NCBI GenBank assembly: GCA_011033025.1
Contig: WFMF01000683.1
Span: 1 to 64,000 of the forward strand
DNA from: Beroe forskalii
Taxonomy: Eukaryota > Ctenophora > Nuda > Beroida > Beroidae
Direction: 5' to 3'
DNA: 64,000 nt
Part shown: positions 11,361-23,178 of the stretch, piece by piece
Numbering within the stretch: position 1 is the first letter of the stretch
Layout: the number at the start of each line of letters is the position of its first letter
Program-made: the position numbers and the translations under genes
The notes under the pieces: generated by a model
What the model saw: only the letters and a program-made list of their open reading frames with translations
Databases searched by the model: none
What the model was told of the DNA's origin: nothing

Positions 11361-13511
11361 CTATGCGGGCTTAGGAAGGTCACCTGTGACCCATGACATG
11401 AAATGCATTCTGTGCATTTATTACAATGAGTTTGAGGCCATATTTTACAGTTTCTCTTCAATCAATGCCTTGACTAGCTATTGACGTATCGTTTTAAGAT
11501 TGTAATCGACCTTACAGCTTAATTGAGCTGCTCGTAGGATGTTACCCTACCCTCGCCCGTCGATTGAGCTGCTCAATTATGTTAATTATCCAATTAAATT
11601 TTCAATAATTAATTAGGAGGCTTTCCTCGTATCTATGGTCTGAATCGTTCTAGGAACATGTAGATCTAGTGCATTTACAACAGCTGCCGAAAATTTGAAA
11701 GAATCGGAGTCAAAGATAACTTTTGAAATTGTTTTTAATTTCTGGGTCACATATGACCCAATCGTCAATAAGTCCCCTTTTTTAAAAGTCATTTCGACAA
11801 TAAAAGCATTGTGTAAATGACTAAATTGCATTGTACATGGCTAAAAATATTTTGTTAAAACTAAAAGATTACTAATGAGAGCAGTTTGGCCACAATTTTT
11901 TGGTATTACTCTAGTTGGGTCATCATTGACCCAATCGGTTCCAGGGAAAAATTGAGAAAATTCGATATTTCATTCCAAATCACTATAATATGCTGTAGAA
12001 ACTTATGGAAAGTCATTATACTTACCTATCAGGCAGTGTACGGTATAATAAAATTTCTATTTCATGTTTTCTATGACAAAATTACACTTTTTGACGTCTT
12101 TTGGCTGTTAATTTTAAGGCACCTGCATAGTTACGCGTCGATCAAATGGATTGATCAAATGAAAAACTCACACAATCGCGCGCTTGCTTTTTTGCGCGGA
12201 TGTCTTCATAAAAGTGTATTGTGCGCGTTTTTCATTTGATCAATCCATTTGATCGACGCGTAACAATGAAACCACCTAAATGTAAATAATATTTGATTGA
12301 AGCACTGTTTAGCTTATTGTTACATTGTTTTCATGGCACAGCTGTGCAATAATATTAAGTTGATGTGCCACTATAATATAAAAGTTTAAATTATTATTAT
12401 TATTTATCAATATATTTCATGAAAAATCATACATTTTCCATCGTTTTCTCACCTCAAAATTGCATTATTTTGATCAGTTGATTGATTTTACTGAGTAAGG
12501 ACACTAAATCAATCATGTCCGAAAATTTTTTCCTATTTGGCAGCTAGAAATGGATGTTTTTGGTCGATAATCTATAAAAGTTGTATTTTTCAACGTTTTT
12601 TGACTAATATTTCAACCTCAGGGATCAATTATCACACTTTATAGACTTAGATAGTCATTGTACTATTGCATAGCACTAAAATATGTGTTTTCTGTGAATT
12701 CAGACCAATAAACAAGGTGAAACAGACGAAAATACACTGAATTTTAATTTTCAAAAAACGATGCTCAATGACGATTGGGTCACCCATGACCCATGGATAT
12801 ATTAAAAAATATAATACCATTGCTCCTGATTCTTTTTTCTTGTGTCTTAGATATGTCAATACACTTAATCCTGAAAGTTTCAAGACAATCCATGGTGTAG
12901 ATCACTATTGGCTTCAAAGCTTCAAAGGGTTAATACAAATCACATTTCAAACACACACACACACACACACAAACACAAATGATTTTTGATGTCCGAATCA
13001 CCCTAACGTCCGAATTGCCCTAAATAACACACATGTAATGTGTGAACTCACAATTACAACTCAGCTTCATGGCCCTGATAACTTATCAGAGGATACCATC
13101 ATGAATTAGTTTAAGAGAATGAAGCAGATTATGGTGGTAAGGAAGCTTCACTGTTGATACTCAAAACTTAGGAACTGAGTCATAAGAATGGGACTATATT
13201 TTCATTGATCATTTCTACATACTGGAAGATCGATCAGAACAAATTATCTTGTCTTGCAGAATGCAGAGTATTTAATTAGAGGTATTGACAAGTACAAGGT
13301 AACTCACTCTCCTAAACTCAACTCATAAACTCAATATTTTTTAACATTTGATATTGATCAATTGGGTGTGAGATTAGAGATGGTTCAATACCATTATGCT
13401 TACTTTACTTTTACTTTATAAGGATATTCTTAATTCTTTTTTTTAAAGAATGTAGAATTCTTTTTAGTTTCTCATATAGATCTTCAAAACTATCATCACA
13501 GGTCCCTTAGA
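11361..13511. other. intergenic, repeat-bearing, no gene seen
   Basis: AT-rich sequence. Small inverted motifs built on TGACCCAATCG/GGGTCA recur near 11745, 11925 and 12776. A foldback lies at 12130-12264 and a CA microsatellite at about 12950-12980. The open frames do not resemble known proteins. The last ~100 bp precede the first sirtuin exon and end in an AG acceptor at 13500. Confidence 0.5.
12130..12264. mobile_element. small foldback (hairpin) element
   Basis: About 135 bp with near-perfect inverted arms starting GTTACGCGTCGATCAAATGG and extending about 45 bp, separated by a short GC-rich loop. It is probably a MITE; I could not define a target duplication. The GATCAAATG motif is shared with the MITE at 2460-2674. 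Confidence 0.6.
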
Positions 13512-15406
13512 ATGGTATCAGAATTCTGTGATTCCAAAGAGATTTTAGAATCAAAATATGAAAAACTTAGTCAATTGGTTTCAAGAAGTACAAATATAGT
13601 ATTTTTCACAGGAGCTGGAATTTCAACTGCTGCAAAAATACCAGGTAAGCACCAATATTGTTCCCTTTGTACTTAAATTTCTGTAAAAGTGTTATAGGAC
13701 TAGAATCAGTAGTGCTGAATTCGAGAATTGATAAGCATGAAAAATTGTGCCAAGTTTGCCAACTGTACTGAGCTGAAGTATCATAATTCATATAGAACCC
13801 AGAAACACATCAAATATGTCTTAAGTATGCATTCTATCTTGATATTGACCTGTTAATCAAAATTTTTGATTCTTTTCTTGTTGCTTAAAATTATGACCTT
13901 TTTAACTTTGAAATCTATTATGCTGGCTGAAGATTATGTCTAAAGTTCTGCACTGTTTGGCAGTTGAATCAAATATCAAAAGCCAAATTTGGCTTTATAA
14001 TTCTTTGGCAAATGACTGTTGAATTTGTCAGTCAAACAGTATTTCACTAGAAAAGTTTTAGCCTTTTATTTGTAGTTTATGCCATTAGGCTTTCAAACTT
14101 TCAACAGTTACTAAGATTTCAATAGATGTAATATTATGCTTCATTCTAAATGGAATTTCACCAGATTTTAGAGGAGACAATGGCCTTGACAAGGCTCCCT
14201 TGAATATTGCACAAATGGGGATATCAGAAAGAGATCTTGATTGTAAAATGCCTACTATAGGCCATAGAGCAATAAGCTTACTTATCAACAATGATCCTAG
14301 ATTCAAGTAAGTAAGCTTTTATGAACTGAGTGATGGTTCAGAATGTACTTGAGTGATTCCATGGCAAAGCCCCTCAGACAAATTTAAGTAAATATTATTT
14401 TCAGATTTGTAGCAACATCTAATCATGACGGTTTACATCAAAAAAGTGGCACACCTTGGGAAAAGACTGCAAATGTTTTTGGAGTAGCATACATTGAAGT
14501 AATAAAAAGTAAATTCAAATTTTGACATAGAATATAGGTACTCATGGCATTGATTTTGATTGGAGCTTTGCATTTTTGTGCTTTGCATCTTTGTGCTACA
14601 ACCAAATGCCCAAATAGAGAAGGTTTTATATCTACATATTATACAAAAGTTTTAAATAGTTCAAACTATTATCAATCTCAAATATGACCTATCAGTTGTG
14701 TCACAACAAACAAAATCAAGTCAATTTCAGGTATGTAACACCTGCAAGACTCAATACATCAGGAAAATTGTGACACCAGCATTACAGAGGTTATGTGATA
14801 AATCAGAATGTGTTGGAAAACTGAAGAAAACTGGTGTACGGTATGGACAAATGGTTCCAGTTGGACCCCTTGAAAGAGCAGAAAAGGCAGCAGATGAAGC
14901 TGATTTGGTCCTTGTTTTAGGTTTGTATGCCATATGTCTATAAACCATTATGATTATAAATTATATAATCTTATTTAAAATGAATTGGATGATTGGATGA
15001 ATTAGATAAAATCTTGCTTGTTTATTGCTAGGATTTGAATCATATGAAATCCACAATTACCCAGGCAGCAGTATGACTACTTCTCCCTTCTGCAACTTAC
15101 CATCCTTGTCTAAGTTCATAATTTGTAATCGCCAATCAACACCATATGACAAGGAAGCAGAACTAGTTATACATGATGATGTGAACAGCTTTATGTTGAA
15201 ATTACTTCAACTTATTGGTGAGTCATTTATCTTCATTGTGCTGCAAGATCAATTTTTGCCATCAAACATTGAAACTTTAAAGTTTAATATAATTTTGAAA
15301 AGTCTTAATTAACAGAAATAACTTGAATATATAATTATATAATCTTAGTGGATGATAGCACTGTATCTTTTCTACTTAAAATTTGGCAGAAATTGATCAT
15401 GTCTAG
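13512..15406 (+). CDS. sirtuin-like protein (SIRT6/7-type) with altered catalytic site
   Basis: Proposed exons are 13512-13644, 14165-14306, 14405-14498, 14731-14920, 15032-15217 and a short terminal exon 15390-15406, giving about 253 residues. All introns obey GT-AG and the phases match. Visible features are the NAD-binding GAGIST (residues 34-39), PDFRG (44-48), MPTIGHRA (73-80), TSNHDGLH (96-103) and a four-cysteine zinc site (Cys125, 128, 145, 150) with a CKTQY stretch as in SIRT6. Family members deacylate or ADP-ribosylate lysines using NAD. The usual LHG carrying the catalytic histidine reads VFG (Phe117), and the LGTSL loop that follows the zinc module reads LGFES, so activity is doubtful. 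The ATG at 13512 lies just inside an exon opened by an AG acceptor, so an upstream 5' UTR exon is likely. The last exon is the weakest call. Confidence 0.75.
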
Positions 15407-15444
15407 TGTCTAACTGTCTAGTAACCATCAAGTAACTAAACTGT

Positions 15445-15592
15445 AACGCATATGTGTGCAGATCGCTTGATACGGAGGGCTCACGCAACTCTTTCTTACA
15501 GTAAGTTACTGTATAAAAGAGTTGTGTGAGCAAGTGTTAGTATGTAAGGTTATCAAGCCCTCAGTATCGAGCAATCTGCACAAATATGCGTT
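15445..15592. mobile_element. foldback MITE downstream of the sirtuin gene
   Basis: Inverted arms starting AACGCATATGTGTGCAGATC and ending in the complementary form, about 60 bp each with small indels, enclose a short loop. It lies just past the proposed sirtuin stop. No target duplication is evident. Confidence 0.6.
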
Positions 15593-15904
15593 ATTATTAA
15601 TTGGAATCATTCATATTACGTTAAAGTTCTTACTTGGTGGGTTACTTGCAGTATCCATTGAATTGACTAAATTTATCAGGAAGCATATTTTTCTAAGAAA
15701 TAGAAATTACTTTTGCACCAAAAATGATATCTAATGTTTATAAATAATCGTAGCAAGTCTATTTTCTATCATTGTTGCTAAATCATTGAAATATAATAAA
15801 TTGAACAAAGTAACCCCTGCTTGATAAATCTGGCTGTAGGTTAAAGTTATAGCAAGGTCCTTCACTCCAACAGAAATTCTTTGTTTGACAAAGCTAGAAA
15901 CTAT

Positions 15905-17159
15905 TTAAATTCGTTTCAGAACAATAATTTTATAGCCATAAGTCGTCTGGAAATCATCAGATGAACATTGCAAGCCCAGTTGCTTCAGAGTAGACCAATA
16001 CTCTTCCATTATCGTTTCAGCAGAGTCCACAGCACTCAACCTCGACAAGAATGTGGGTCCAGCAAAACCTTTACAGAAACTTACCACCCCATCTACTCTT
16101 TCCTCATTTGTTTTCTTGTTGTCAAGATATTCAGATGTGAAAGGACATTGGAATTTGCTGTTTCTCATATCTATCACTTCCAGAGTGTCCTTCCATACCA
16201 AAGCTCCATCAGCCCTTTCTTTGAACCCAGCCATTATTTCATCATGTTCTCTAAGATAAACAGGTAGATACAACTTTCGTGCAATTTCTTCACTCATTTT
16301 GCCATCATCCAACAGCTTTTTCTTAGTAGCTTCCATCATTGTACAAAATGTGTTACCACCCTCTATAACCATTAAAGCTATAAATCCACCGGGAACAGTC
16401 TCTTTGCTCCTTTCCTGCAAATAAACATCCCAATCACTTGCTGCCGAATCAGTCCACGATTTCCTCACGCTCTCGCTTGAGTCGTTTTGTGGTAGAACAG
16501 CCACTGGATTGGCTAGAGGAAGTGTAGAAATGACAGTAACCCAGTGAAGCGTTGTGGAACTATAAATAAGGTTCATTCTCTCTTCGTCTGCTGACAACAA
16601 GTCTCCATAGGCAGTTTTCGGGAGAGTAACGAATGAGAATTGATTTTGTGCTATTTCCATAGACATTTTTGACTCAATTGTTGAGGTAAGGATGCCCCAC
16701 TCATTTTCAGGGATATCATTGAGGTAAGCCTTGACATGGGCACCTGATACACTTGCAAGTTCCTTGACTAGTTTCGACAGGAAGAAAGCAGAATTGCCTC
16801 CAGTCGCACAGCCGTTGTCCATCACCCTTACTGTGCAGCCTTCCTTGATCTGTGGCATTAATCTAGGGACTACCAACTCTTGAATGCTGAAATTATACCA
16901 TTGTTTATTTCCTGGGTTAAAATCGGTCAAAAATTGATTACGTAATATGAGAAAAATCCCTTATTAATGAAATCAATAATAAGAGAGTTTAAAGAAGATC
17001 AGAGGCCTACTCTGCATCAGATTTTGTCACATATAATTGCCAATGAAAGGTCATTCCAGTTCATTACCTCTCATATAGATCCACGGCAGCTTTACCCTGA
17101 GGACCCGACTTTGTGTTGTAATCCCTTGCCATAGGGCGACTTTTCTCCTTGACATCCAT
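15905..17159 (-). CDS. SABATH-family methyltransferase (SAM-dependent)
   Basis: Two exons, 17159-17068 and 16886-15905, joined by a GT-AG intron that splits a serine codon (AG/C). Together they encode 357 residues, the normal SABATH length of about 350-380. Seen in the product: an N-terminal MARDYNTKSGPQGKAA (substrate- and SAM-binding start), motif I VMDNGCATGGNS (residues 53-63), the LIYSSTTLHW stretch (about 137-146) matching the SABATH HSSYSLMWL region, a later PGGFIALMV and LPVYLREHDE. The family methylates carboxyl or ring-nitrogen groups of small molecules and is best known from land plants (salicylate, jasmonate, caffeine pathway); animal homologues are known but their substrates are not. 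The frame is intact, so it is probably functional. An in-frame ATG at 16930 lies inside the intron and is not the start. Confidence 0.85.
16887..17067 (-). other. intron of the SABATH gene carrying a MITE end
   Basis: Bases about 16913-16962 (GAAATCGG-like, CAAAAATTGATTACGTAATA, then AAATCCCTTA) match one end of the MITE at 46561-46731. The element remnant sits immediately upstream of the 3' splice site and contributes much of this short intron. Confidence 0.6.
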
Positions 17160-17842
17160 GCCTAGTATAATACTTGTACTTCAGTCCTTATAAAATACAT
17201 TTTAAAGTTATAACTCAAATTGTAAAAAAATATACAGTAGTGAACACAAGGAGGATCTCAATTGAAGGTGTAAGGCAATATTTCATCACTAATCTACTTA
17301 GAATCACTAATATACTTAGAATCACTAATCTACTTAGAATCCTTACTTCTGAATTTTTGATATTACTTAATTTTAATAAGTTCGAATAATGGGATAAGAA
17401 TTAATGCAAATTACTGCTTTCTAGCTCAAAACTGAAATCAGCGTTTACCAAGTAAAAGTCACTATAAATACTATACACATACGAGCAAATGTTTGATGCT
17501 AAGAAGCTATAATATGTTCAAAACGAGCGCTCTCCCTGCTAATTACAAGATGTACTCTGCAATACAATGTACATTATACATGCTCGGTGGGAGAGAAGCC
17601 AGTGTGCATACGTTCCATGAGAATAGAGAAGCTGTTTTATGAAGCACTGTTGAGCTATATAAGCATCACTGCTGATGCAATATGGTATCGATACAAGTGT
17701 TTTTAAGAACGCAGGTGTTCATTACAAAGAGAGGCAGAGTTCATGTTAATATACATTAGTAGTATACCTACATTTTGTATAATATTTCAGTGATAAAACT
17801 ATTCATTTGAACAAAAATACAGTCAAGCAACATAACCATTAC
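17160..17842. other. upstream flank of SABATH gene, no gene seen
   Basis: AT-rich. There are three tandem 18-bp-like units (AATCTACTTAGAATCACT) at about 17282-17345. It probably contains the promoter of the minus-strand methyltransferase gene, but I see no clear core motif. Confidence 0.4.
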
Positions 17843-18435
17843 CTTAGTGGTAGAAATTAAGAAGTGTACTATTTAAGGCAGTAAGCGATTTTACTACCTT
17901 AAATAGTACACTCCTTAAATTCTACAAATCTTAATTTCTACCTACTGTAATTTGTACAATACCAAAATTTTAGAAAATTTTGTTAAAGTAAAGATTTATA
18001 CATTCATACCTATCTTTTCTTTCACTACAATATTAAGCATTCTATTTTCTCCTCAATACAGGTTCAGAATTTTTCAGCGAAAGCATCAGTGCAGACAAAA
18101 TCAAATTTGATATGATAAACAATTATCACTCGATAAAAATTATAGGCATTTCTTCAGCTTCTTCGTCTTCATTGACCCGTTTGCTAATCTGTTTCTCTAG
18201 AACGCCTAGTTTTACTTTTGTCTATTTCATAGATTCCAAATAGATTGAATTCAATGGAAAAAAATCTGCCCTCTCCTTGTTTTCATATCGGTATTTTTGG
18301 TTGAAAATTAGTGAAACGACGTGAAATTTAGTCCAAGATTTGCCTGATTTTTGGAGAAATTTTACTGCCTTAATTAGTACACTTCTTAATTAGTACGTCC
18401 TTAATAAATACACATCTTAATTTCTACCACTAAGG
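17843..18435. mobile_element. TA-target MITE (Tc1/mariner-like)
   Basis: This 593-bp element has inverted ends CCTTAGTGGTAGAAATTAAG, flanked by TA on both sides (17841-17842 and 18436-18437). Subterminal repeats of TAGTACACTTCTTAATT recur inside. There is no transposase frame. TA target duplication and inverted ends fit a non-autonomous Tc1/mariner-type element. Confidence 0.75.
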
Positions 18436-18814
18436 TAGTTAAAAATCTAATCGTCCGTATTAAATAAAAACAGTCCGAATTCCAAAAAAAATTAATAACG
18501 GACTCTGAAACAAAAACGGTCGAACGAGCGAAGTTCACATACGAAAAGCTCATTCAATACCTACCTTTGATTACATAACGTGATATACCGTATATTCTCA
18601 AGATCGAATTACATGGTTACTGGTTTTGAATGTCTACTAAACATTCATCTTCAGTATGGTGAAAGGAAGGGGGTGTCAAAGTACGCTTTCTCGCGTTTTG
18701 AAAGTTTTAATGTTGAGCTTTGGAAAAATCATTGGTTTCTTGACTATTATACCTGAATTTTAATGACTTCAATTTAACCTGAATGTAATAAAAGCGTCCA
18801 ATATAATTTTCCAG

Positions 18815-19385
18815 ATATAGATACAGGTCTCTTCAATTTCGAATACACTCAAGAGTTTGTAGTGGAAGGGAATGGTGAAGGCTCTGTCGTTGTAACTACA
18901 CCCCGACCCAATGAACCAGCAACATTCATTGATACTGTTCGACTTATACTGCCAGTAAGGACTTTGTATGCTTGCCTTTTTCAAAACCAACTTTATGTGT
19001 TTTCTATTCACATCATGTTATTAAAGCATTTATAACATTGCAAGAAATTTTCTTTTTTTTGGAAATACGAAAAACCCTGAAATACGGATTATGAAGAATG
19101 CTCTCAATCTTTTAAAAAAACCGCGGCTGACTCCTTAATAAATCTAGATATAGTTTGACTTATTAAGTCTTTCCTCCTCAGGATGGGTCTCAAAAGAGTT
19201 TCGAGCAGCGTCTTAACGGTGAGTTTGCTCTGCCTGTGGAAACATTCCCTGATCAGGTGCTCTCAAACACTGTTTACAAGATAACTGTTGAGTTTAAGGA
19301 GGGGTTTGAGGTGCTCTCTGTGGAGATAGATTTCAAGTTAGGGGCAACTTCGCATGGTGCACTGGTGAAACAAGTTAAATACTGA
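18815..19385 (+). CDS. 3' end of an unrecognised gene (beta-rich C-terminus)
   Basis: Two exons, 18815-18954 (after an AG at 18813-18814) and 19182-19385 (stop at 19383-19385), join in phase 0. They encode about 114 residues beginning DTGLFNFEYTQEF and ending ALVKQVKY. The sequence alternates hydrophobic and charged residues (TVRLILPDGS, YKITVEFKEG, FEVLSVEIDF), as in a beta-sandwich domain. I do not recognise the family. Upstream exons must lie before 18815 but are not identifiable; a MITE occupies 17843-18435. The 3' UTR is AT-rich. Even splice phases and a long open second exon support a real gene. Confidence 0.6.
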
Positions 19386-19670
19386 ATTGAGAAGATGTAT
19401 TGGAATAAGGAAATTAGAGGAACCATAGATCAGAGCGCATAGTTCATTTGAAATACATTATACAACTGCATAAATATCCCCTAATCAGACAATGAAAATG
19501 GGTGAGTTGCAGAGAATTCAAATCTTTACAATCTTCAGTACATAACGTTTTCGTATAACATCGTAAGTGTACCTATGAAAATATAAAGATGTTAAAAACT
19601 CGATTAAAATTGAAGGTTTCAAAACAAAATTGCAGTTATAGAAAAATTAAATAAAATTGTCTTAAAAATT

Positions 19671-21312
19671 TTATTTTAAAAGGGGAAAACCAAATGGGTC
19701 AACTGCATTTAGCCCATTGGGTTTTAATGTTCTTAAGTTCTGAATAAATTTATGCTCATTGACTTCTAGTGTTTTTGGACTACAAGTTTCTAATAGGAAG
19801 AGCTTATAACTATTTTCAAAATCGATTTTACTAGTCAAATCATGATTTTCTATTAAATGTAGTCCCAAACTATATTCATCGTCTTTTCTATATGTTTCAT
19901 CGGTTAATGCCTGAGTAATATTTTTCAACATATTATAAAAATTCGACGATGTTGACCAGCCCTTTCACTTAGGCGCTGTACACTCCTGCCAGTGTAACCT
20001 TTCTTACATATCTTACACACAAAACAATAAATTACATTGTATGTAAGACAGTTTCCTTTGCAAGATCTTGCAATAATGCCGTTCACATCGATTTTTTCCT
20101 CTGTCGTTATGAGACGGCAACATTGGCAATTCTTGTGTTTACACGGGTCGGTGTGTCCACTACCTCCTAAAGCCATGAGCTTGTTTTTAACGAGTTTGCT
20201 GCTGAGTGAAGCACCTGTTTTTTTCACAATTTGAAAGAGGCCCTTCTTCCTTTTTTTGGCTGGGGTTGAAGACAGATTCGGAGCAGAAGCAAAACTGGAA
20301 GAAGCTTGTAGGTTTGATTGAAAATTGTTCGCCACGTTTATGAGTTCAGAGTCGCTTCCAAATGTTGATATTAGTCTGATTTTTTGTGGACTGGGGTTTT
20401 AGGAACAACAATGGACGAGTTAGAAGAGTTTTTTGGTTTTGGGAGCCTTCGTTCCATTGATAGGATTTTAGTTGAAATATTCTCAACCATCTTTAAGGGG
20501 TAATTTGAATTATTAAAATCAGACTTGATTTCCAAAATTCGTGTGCGGAGTCGTGCATCATCATTAATGATTTTTCGGAGACGGTAGCACTGTGAATACA
20601 CAATACCACTGTAGATGTGGTTAGGATGAGCACTACCATATTGCAGGTATGCTCTTGAATCTGTAGGTTTAACGTACAGGTCTGTTTGAAGTTTCCCATC
20701 CACATCAAAACAAAACTGAATATCAAGAAATGCTACAAAATGACCTGGTTCAGCTATAGTGTGTTCATCAATGTTTAGGCCGTGTTTTGATAGCCTATCA
20801 TTGATGCTGTTAATCCACTCACTAAACTGTCTTCTTGTTCCAGAAAAGAAACCAGCCCCGTCATCAATGTACCTTTTTAAAGAAGATATTTTGGTCATCA
20901 TTGACTCCTGAGAGTATACTTCCTTTCTCATGACATAGTAAACAGTTATATTTGCGAGTTGAACACATAGACTGCCCCCTGTTGGGATTCCAATTCTTTG
21001 TCTATAGAAATGGTCCTCGAACTGGCCAACAGATGATTTAAGGCTCATTTTGGTGAGATCCACTATCCACCTTTTTAGATCATCAGTCCAATCTTGCCGG
21101 GTTTCTTCCATTGCAACCTCAAGGGCCTCGATGACTAACTCTGGAGTGAGTGAGTCATATAGGCTCTTGTAGTCAAATGTGAATGCTCGCAGTTGTCGTT
21201 TGGCATTTTGATCCAATCTAAATCTTGGCTGTATAATCACATTCGTCGCAATAGCAATGTCCTGTACGGAGCCCCTCAGTTTCGATTCCTTGTTTAACAT
21301 GCCGTACAGCAA
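19671..21312 (-). pseudogene. Penelope-like retroelement: reverse transcriptase plus GIY-YIG endonuclease, broken
   Basis: In minus-strand order: a reverse transcriptase fragment (21312-20371) with motif A FDYKSLYDSL, motif B GIPTGGSLCVQLAN, the catalytic box KRYIDDGAGFF, then FLDIQF and the SAHPNHIYSGIVYSQ thumb region typical of Penelope-like elements. Next comes a Cys-rich linker (CKHKNCQCC) and the GIY-YIG start VIYCFVCKICKKGYTGRSVQ (20335-19925), then the endonuclease C-terminus in another frame (19931-19671) ending NGLNAVDPFGFPLLK. At least two frameshifts (near 20350 and 19928) and loss of the RT N-terminus make it a dead copy. It is the only open reading information in 19.4-22.0 kb. 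Confidence 0.85.
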
Positions 21313-22049
21313 GGATCTACACTGAGTTCACCATGGTTAGGCATATAGACACCCATTATTACTACGACGAAAGTTGGCTTTATACCCTCTGTCTATTGGA
21401 AATGTTTCCTTGCGTTTGACAATTGATGCTCACACAGTACTATTTAATTTCCAATTTGATGTTATATAAGCTAGTCTTTATGTGAGAGACGAGGCGGAAG
21501 AACCGACCATCAAGCACAGCTCACCGGACTATGGAATCAATCTAAATCTTGGCTGTATAATCACATTCGTCGCAATAGCAATGTCCTGTACGGAGCCCCT
21601 CAGTTTCGATTCCTTGTTTAACATGCCGTACAGCAAGGATCTACACTGAGTTCACCATGGTTAGGCATATAGACACCCATTATTACTACGACGAAAGTTG
21701 GCTTTATACCCTCTGTCTATTGGAAATGTTTCCTTGCGTTTGACAATTGATGCTCACACAGTACTATTTAATTTCCAATTTGATGTTATATAAGCTAGTC
21801 TTTATGTGAGAGACGAGGTGAAGAACCGACCATCAAGCACAGCTCACCGGACTACGGATTCGATCTAAATCTTGGCTGTATATTTGTCGCAATAGCAATG
21901 TCCTGTACGGAGCCCTCAGTTTCGATTCCTTGTTTAACATGCCGTACAGCAAGGATCTACACTGAGTTCACCATGGTTAGGCATATAGACACCCATTATT
22001 ACTACGACGAAAGTTGGCTTTATACCTGTCTATTGGAAATGTTTCCTGC
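21215..22049 (-). repeat. tandem ~324-bp repeats at the upstream end of the Penelope-like element
   Basis: Copies start at about 21215, 21539 and 21862 (spacing 324 and 323 bp). The first two are full length and the third ends near 22049. Each contains the start of the RT fragment (AACATGCCGTACAGC on this strand) plus upstream sequence. Repeated upstream ends, often called pseudo-LTRs, are characteristic of Penelope-like elements and support that assignment. Copies are nearly identical, with small indels only. Confidence 0.8.
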
Positions 22050-23178
22050 ATAATTAATGCCCTTGAATGATAGTCCACTCAATCACTCGTCACACTTCTC
22101 TTAACAAGTGGTGTCGCGCACTCTGTGCGCGTAACCAGGGTCCTGGTTAGGGCAATCATCACACTAGCAATGAATAAAATTCATCAAATATCTGTGTTCA
22201 TTATGTAATAGATTTGCGAGACAGAAATAAAACTACCCACATTCAGTTCTTATCATCAGTCCCCTGCGTTTCCTCTTCAAACTGTAGAAATAATTTAGAG
22301 TACCTACTTGGATCAGCCTTGCACTCAAAATCATTTAAATGTCTCCAGCTGCACTGTTGACATTTAAATTACATTAAGCCCTGCTTAGGAAACGACCGGT
22401 TACAGTTTTTCGAAAATTCCGGTTTGGTTTTAGTCTCCGGGTTTAATTTATGGAATGTCGTGCGGTTACGGATTTGGTTGCCAAATTCATTAACATCTGG
22501 TTACGGTTTCGGTTCTGGTTGGTGCAGCCAAAAACCACATGTTCTGCGGTTTGGGATTACGGTTTGCTCAAATTAACGGTTTTATTCGGTTCGGTTGGTT
22601 AGTGGACATTTAAAATCTTTCACTCAAGTTTTAAAATAGTCTATCCTATAGTAGTGAAGTACCTATAGTAGTGAAGTACCTTTCCTATATTTGTCGATAA
22701 ACATAATATTATACATTATGCAAACTGTACCAAGCGAGTTACAACATGCGCGAACTGCTGCCTCTCACTCTAAATATCATGTTAACTTCAATATCTTCTA
22801 TAGTTCTATCCATCCACTGTATTCCGAAGTTGTTATTGGTCGGCTAATATCATCGAGTGGCGAAGCCACGAGATGATATCAACGACCAATAACGCTTTAT
22901 TTTTCAACACGCAAGAACTTTTAACCAATAGCAGTTCGTTCAATACCTTATCGGACATAATTATCACGGACTCTAGTTTCACGGACATTAATATTCACGC
23001 TCGATCCAACCTCCTCAAATTTTAAGAAATCTTCAAAATACTCTGCTCGACTTCTCCCGTTTCCTTCCACGACTTGATTACTTACTTGAAGATTTTCCCT
23101 CCCATTGGCTTTTGTGTATACAAAAGGCAATAATGAGGGTTGGTAGAGATCGTGGTCTGGGAAGGTTAGAAATAGGAT
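22050..23178. other. intergenic with small palindromes, no gene seen
   Basis: Contains a CTAACCAGG/CCTGGTTAGG inverted motif at 22118-22162, related to 3216-3900. It also has a GACCGGTTA-to-CGGTT block at about 22385-22600, resembling the accga-rich array at 46770-46980, a duplicated CTATAGTAGTGAAGTAC (about 22649-22680) and a hairpin at 22832-22892. The 60-codon minus-strand frame near 22948-23130 has no recognisable features. Confidence 0.4.
22832..22892. repeat. perfect-type hairpin
   Basis: TTATTGGTCG ... ATATCATCGAGTGGC, then a GAA loop, then the complementary arm ending CGACCAATAA. The stem is about 28 bp with few mismatches. It may be a minimal foldback element or a cruciform-forming site. 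Confidence 0.65.
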
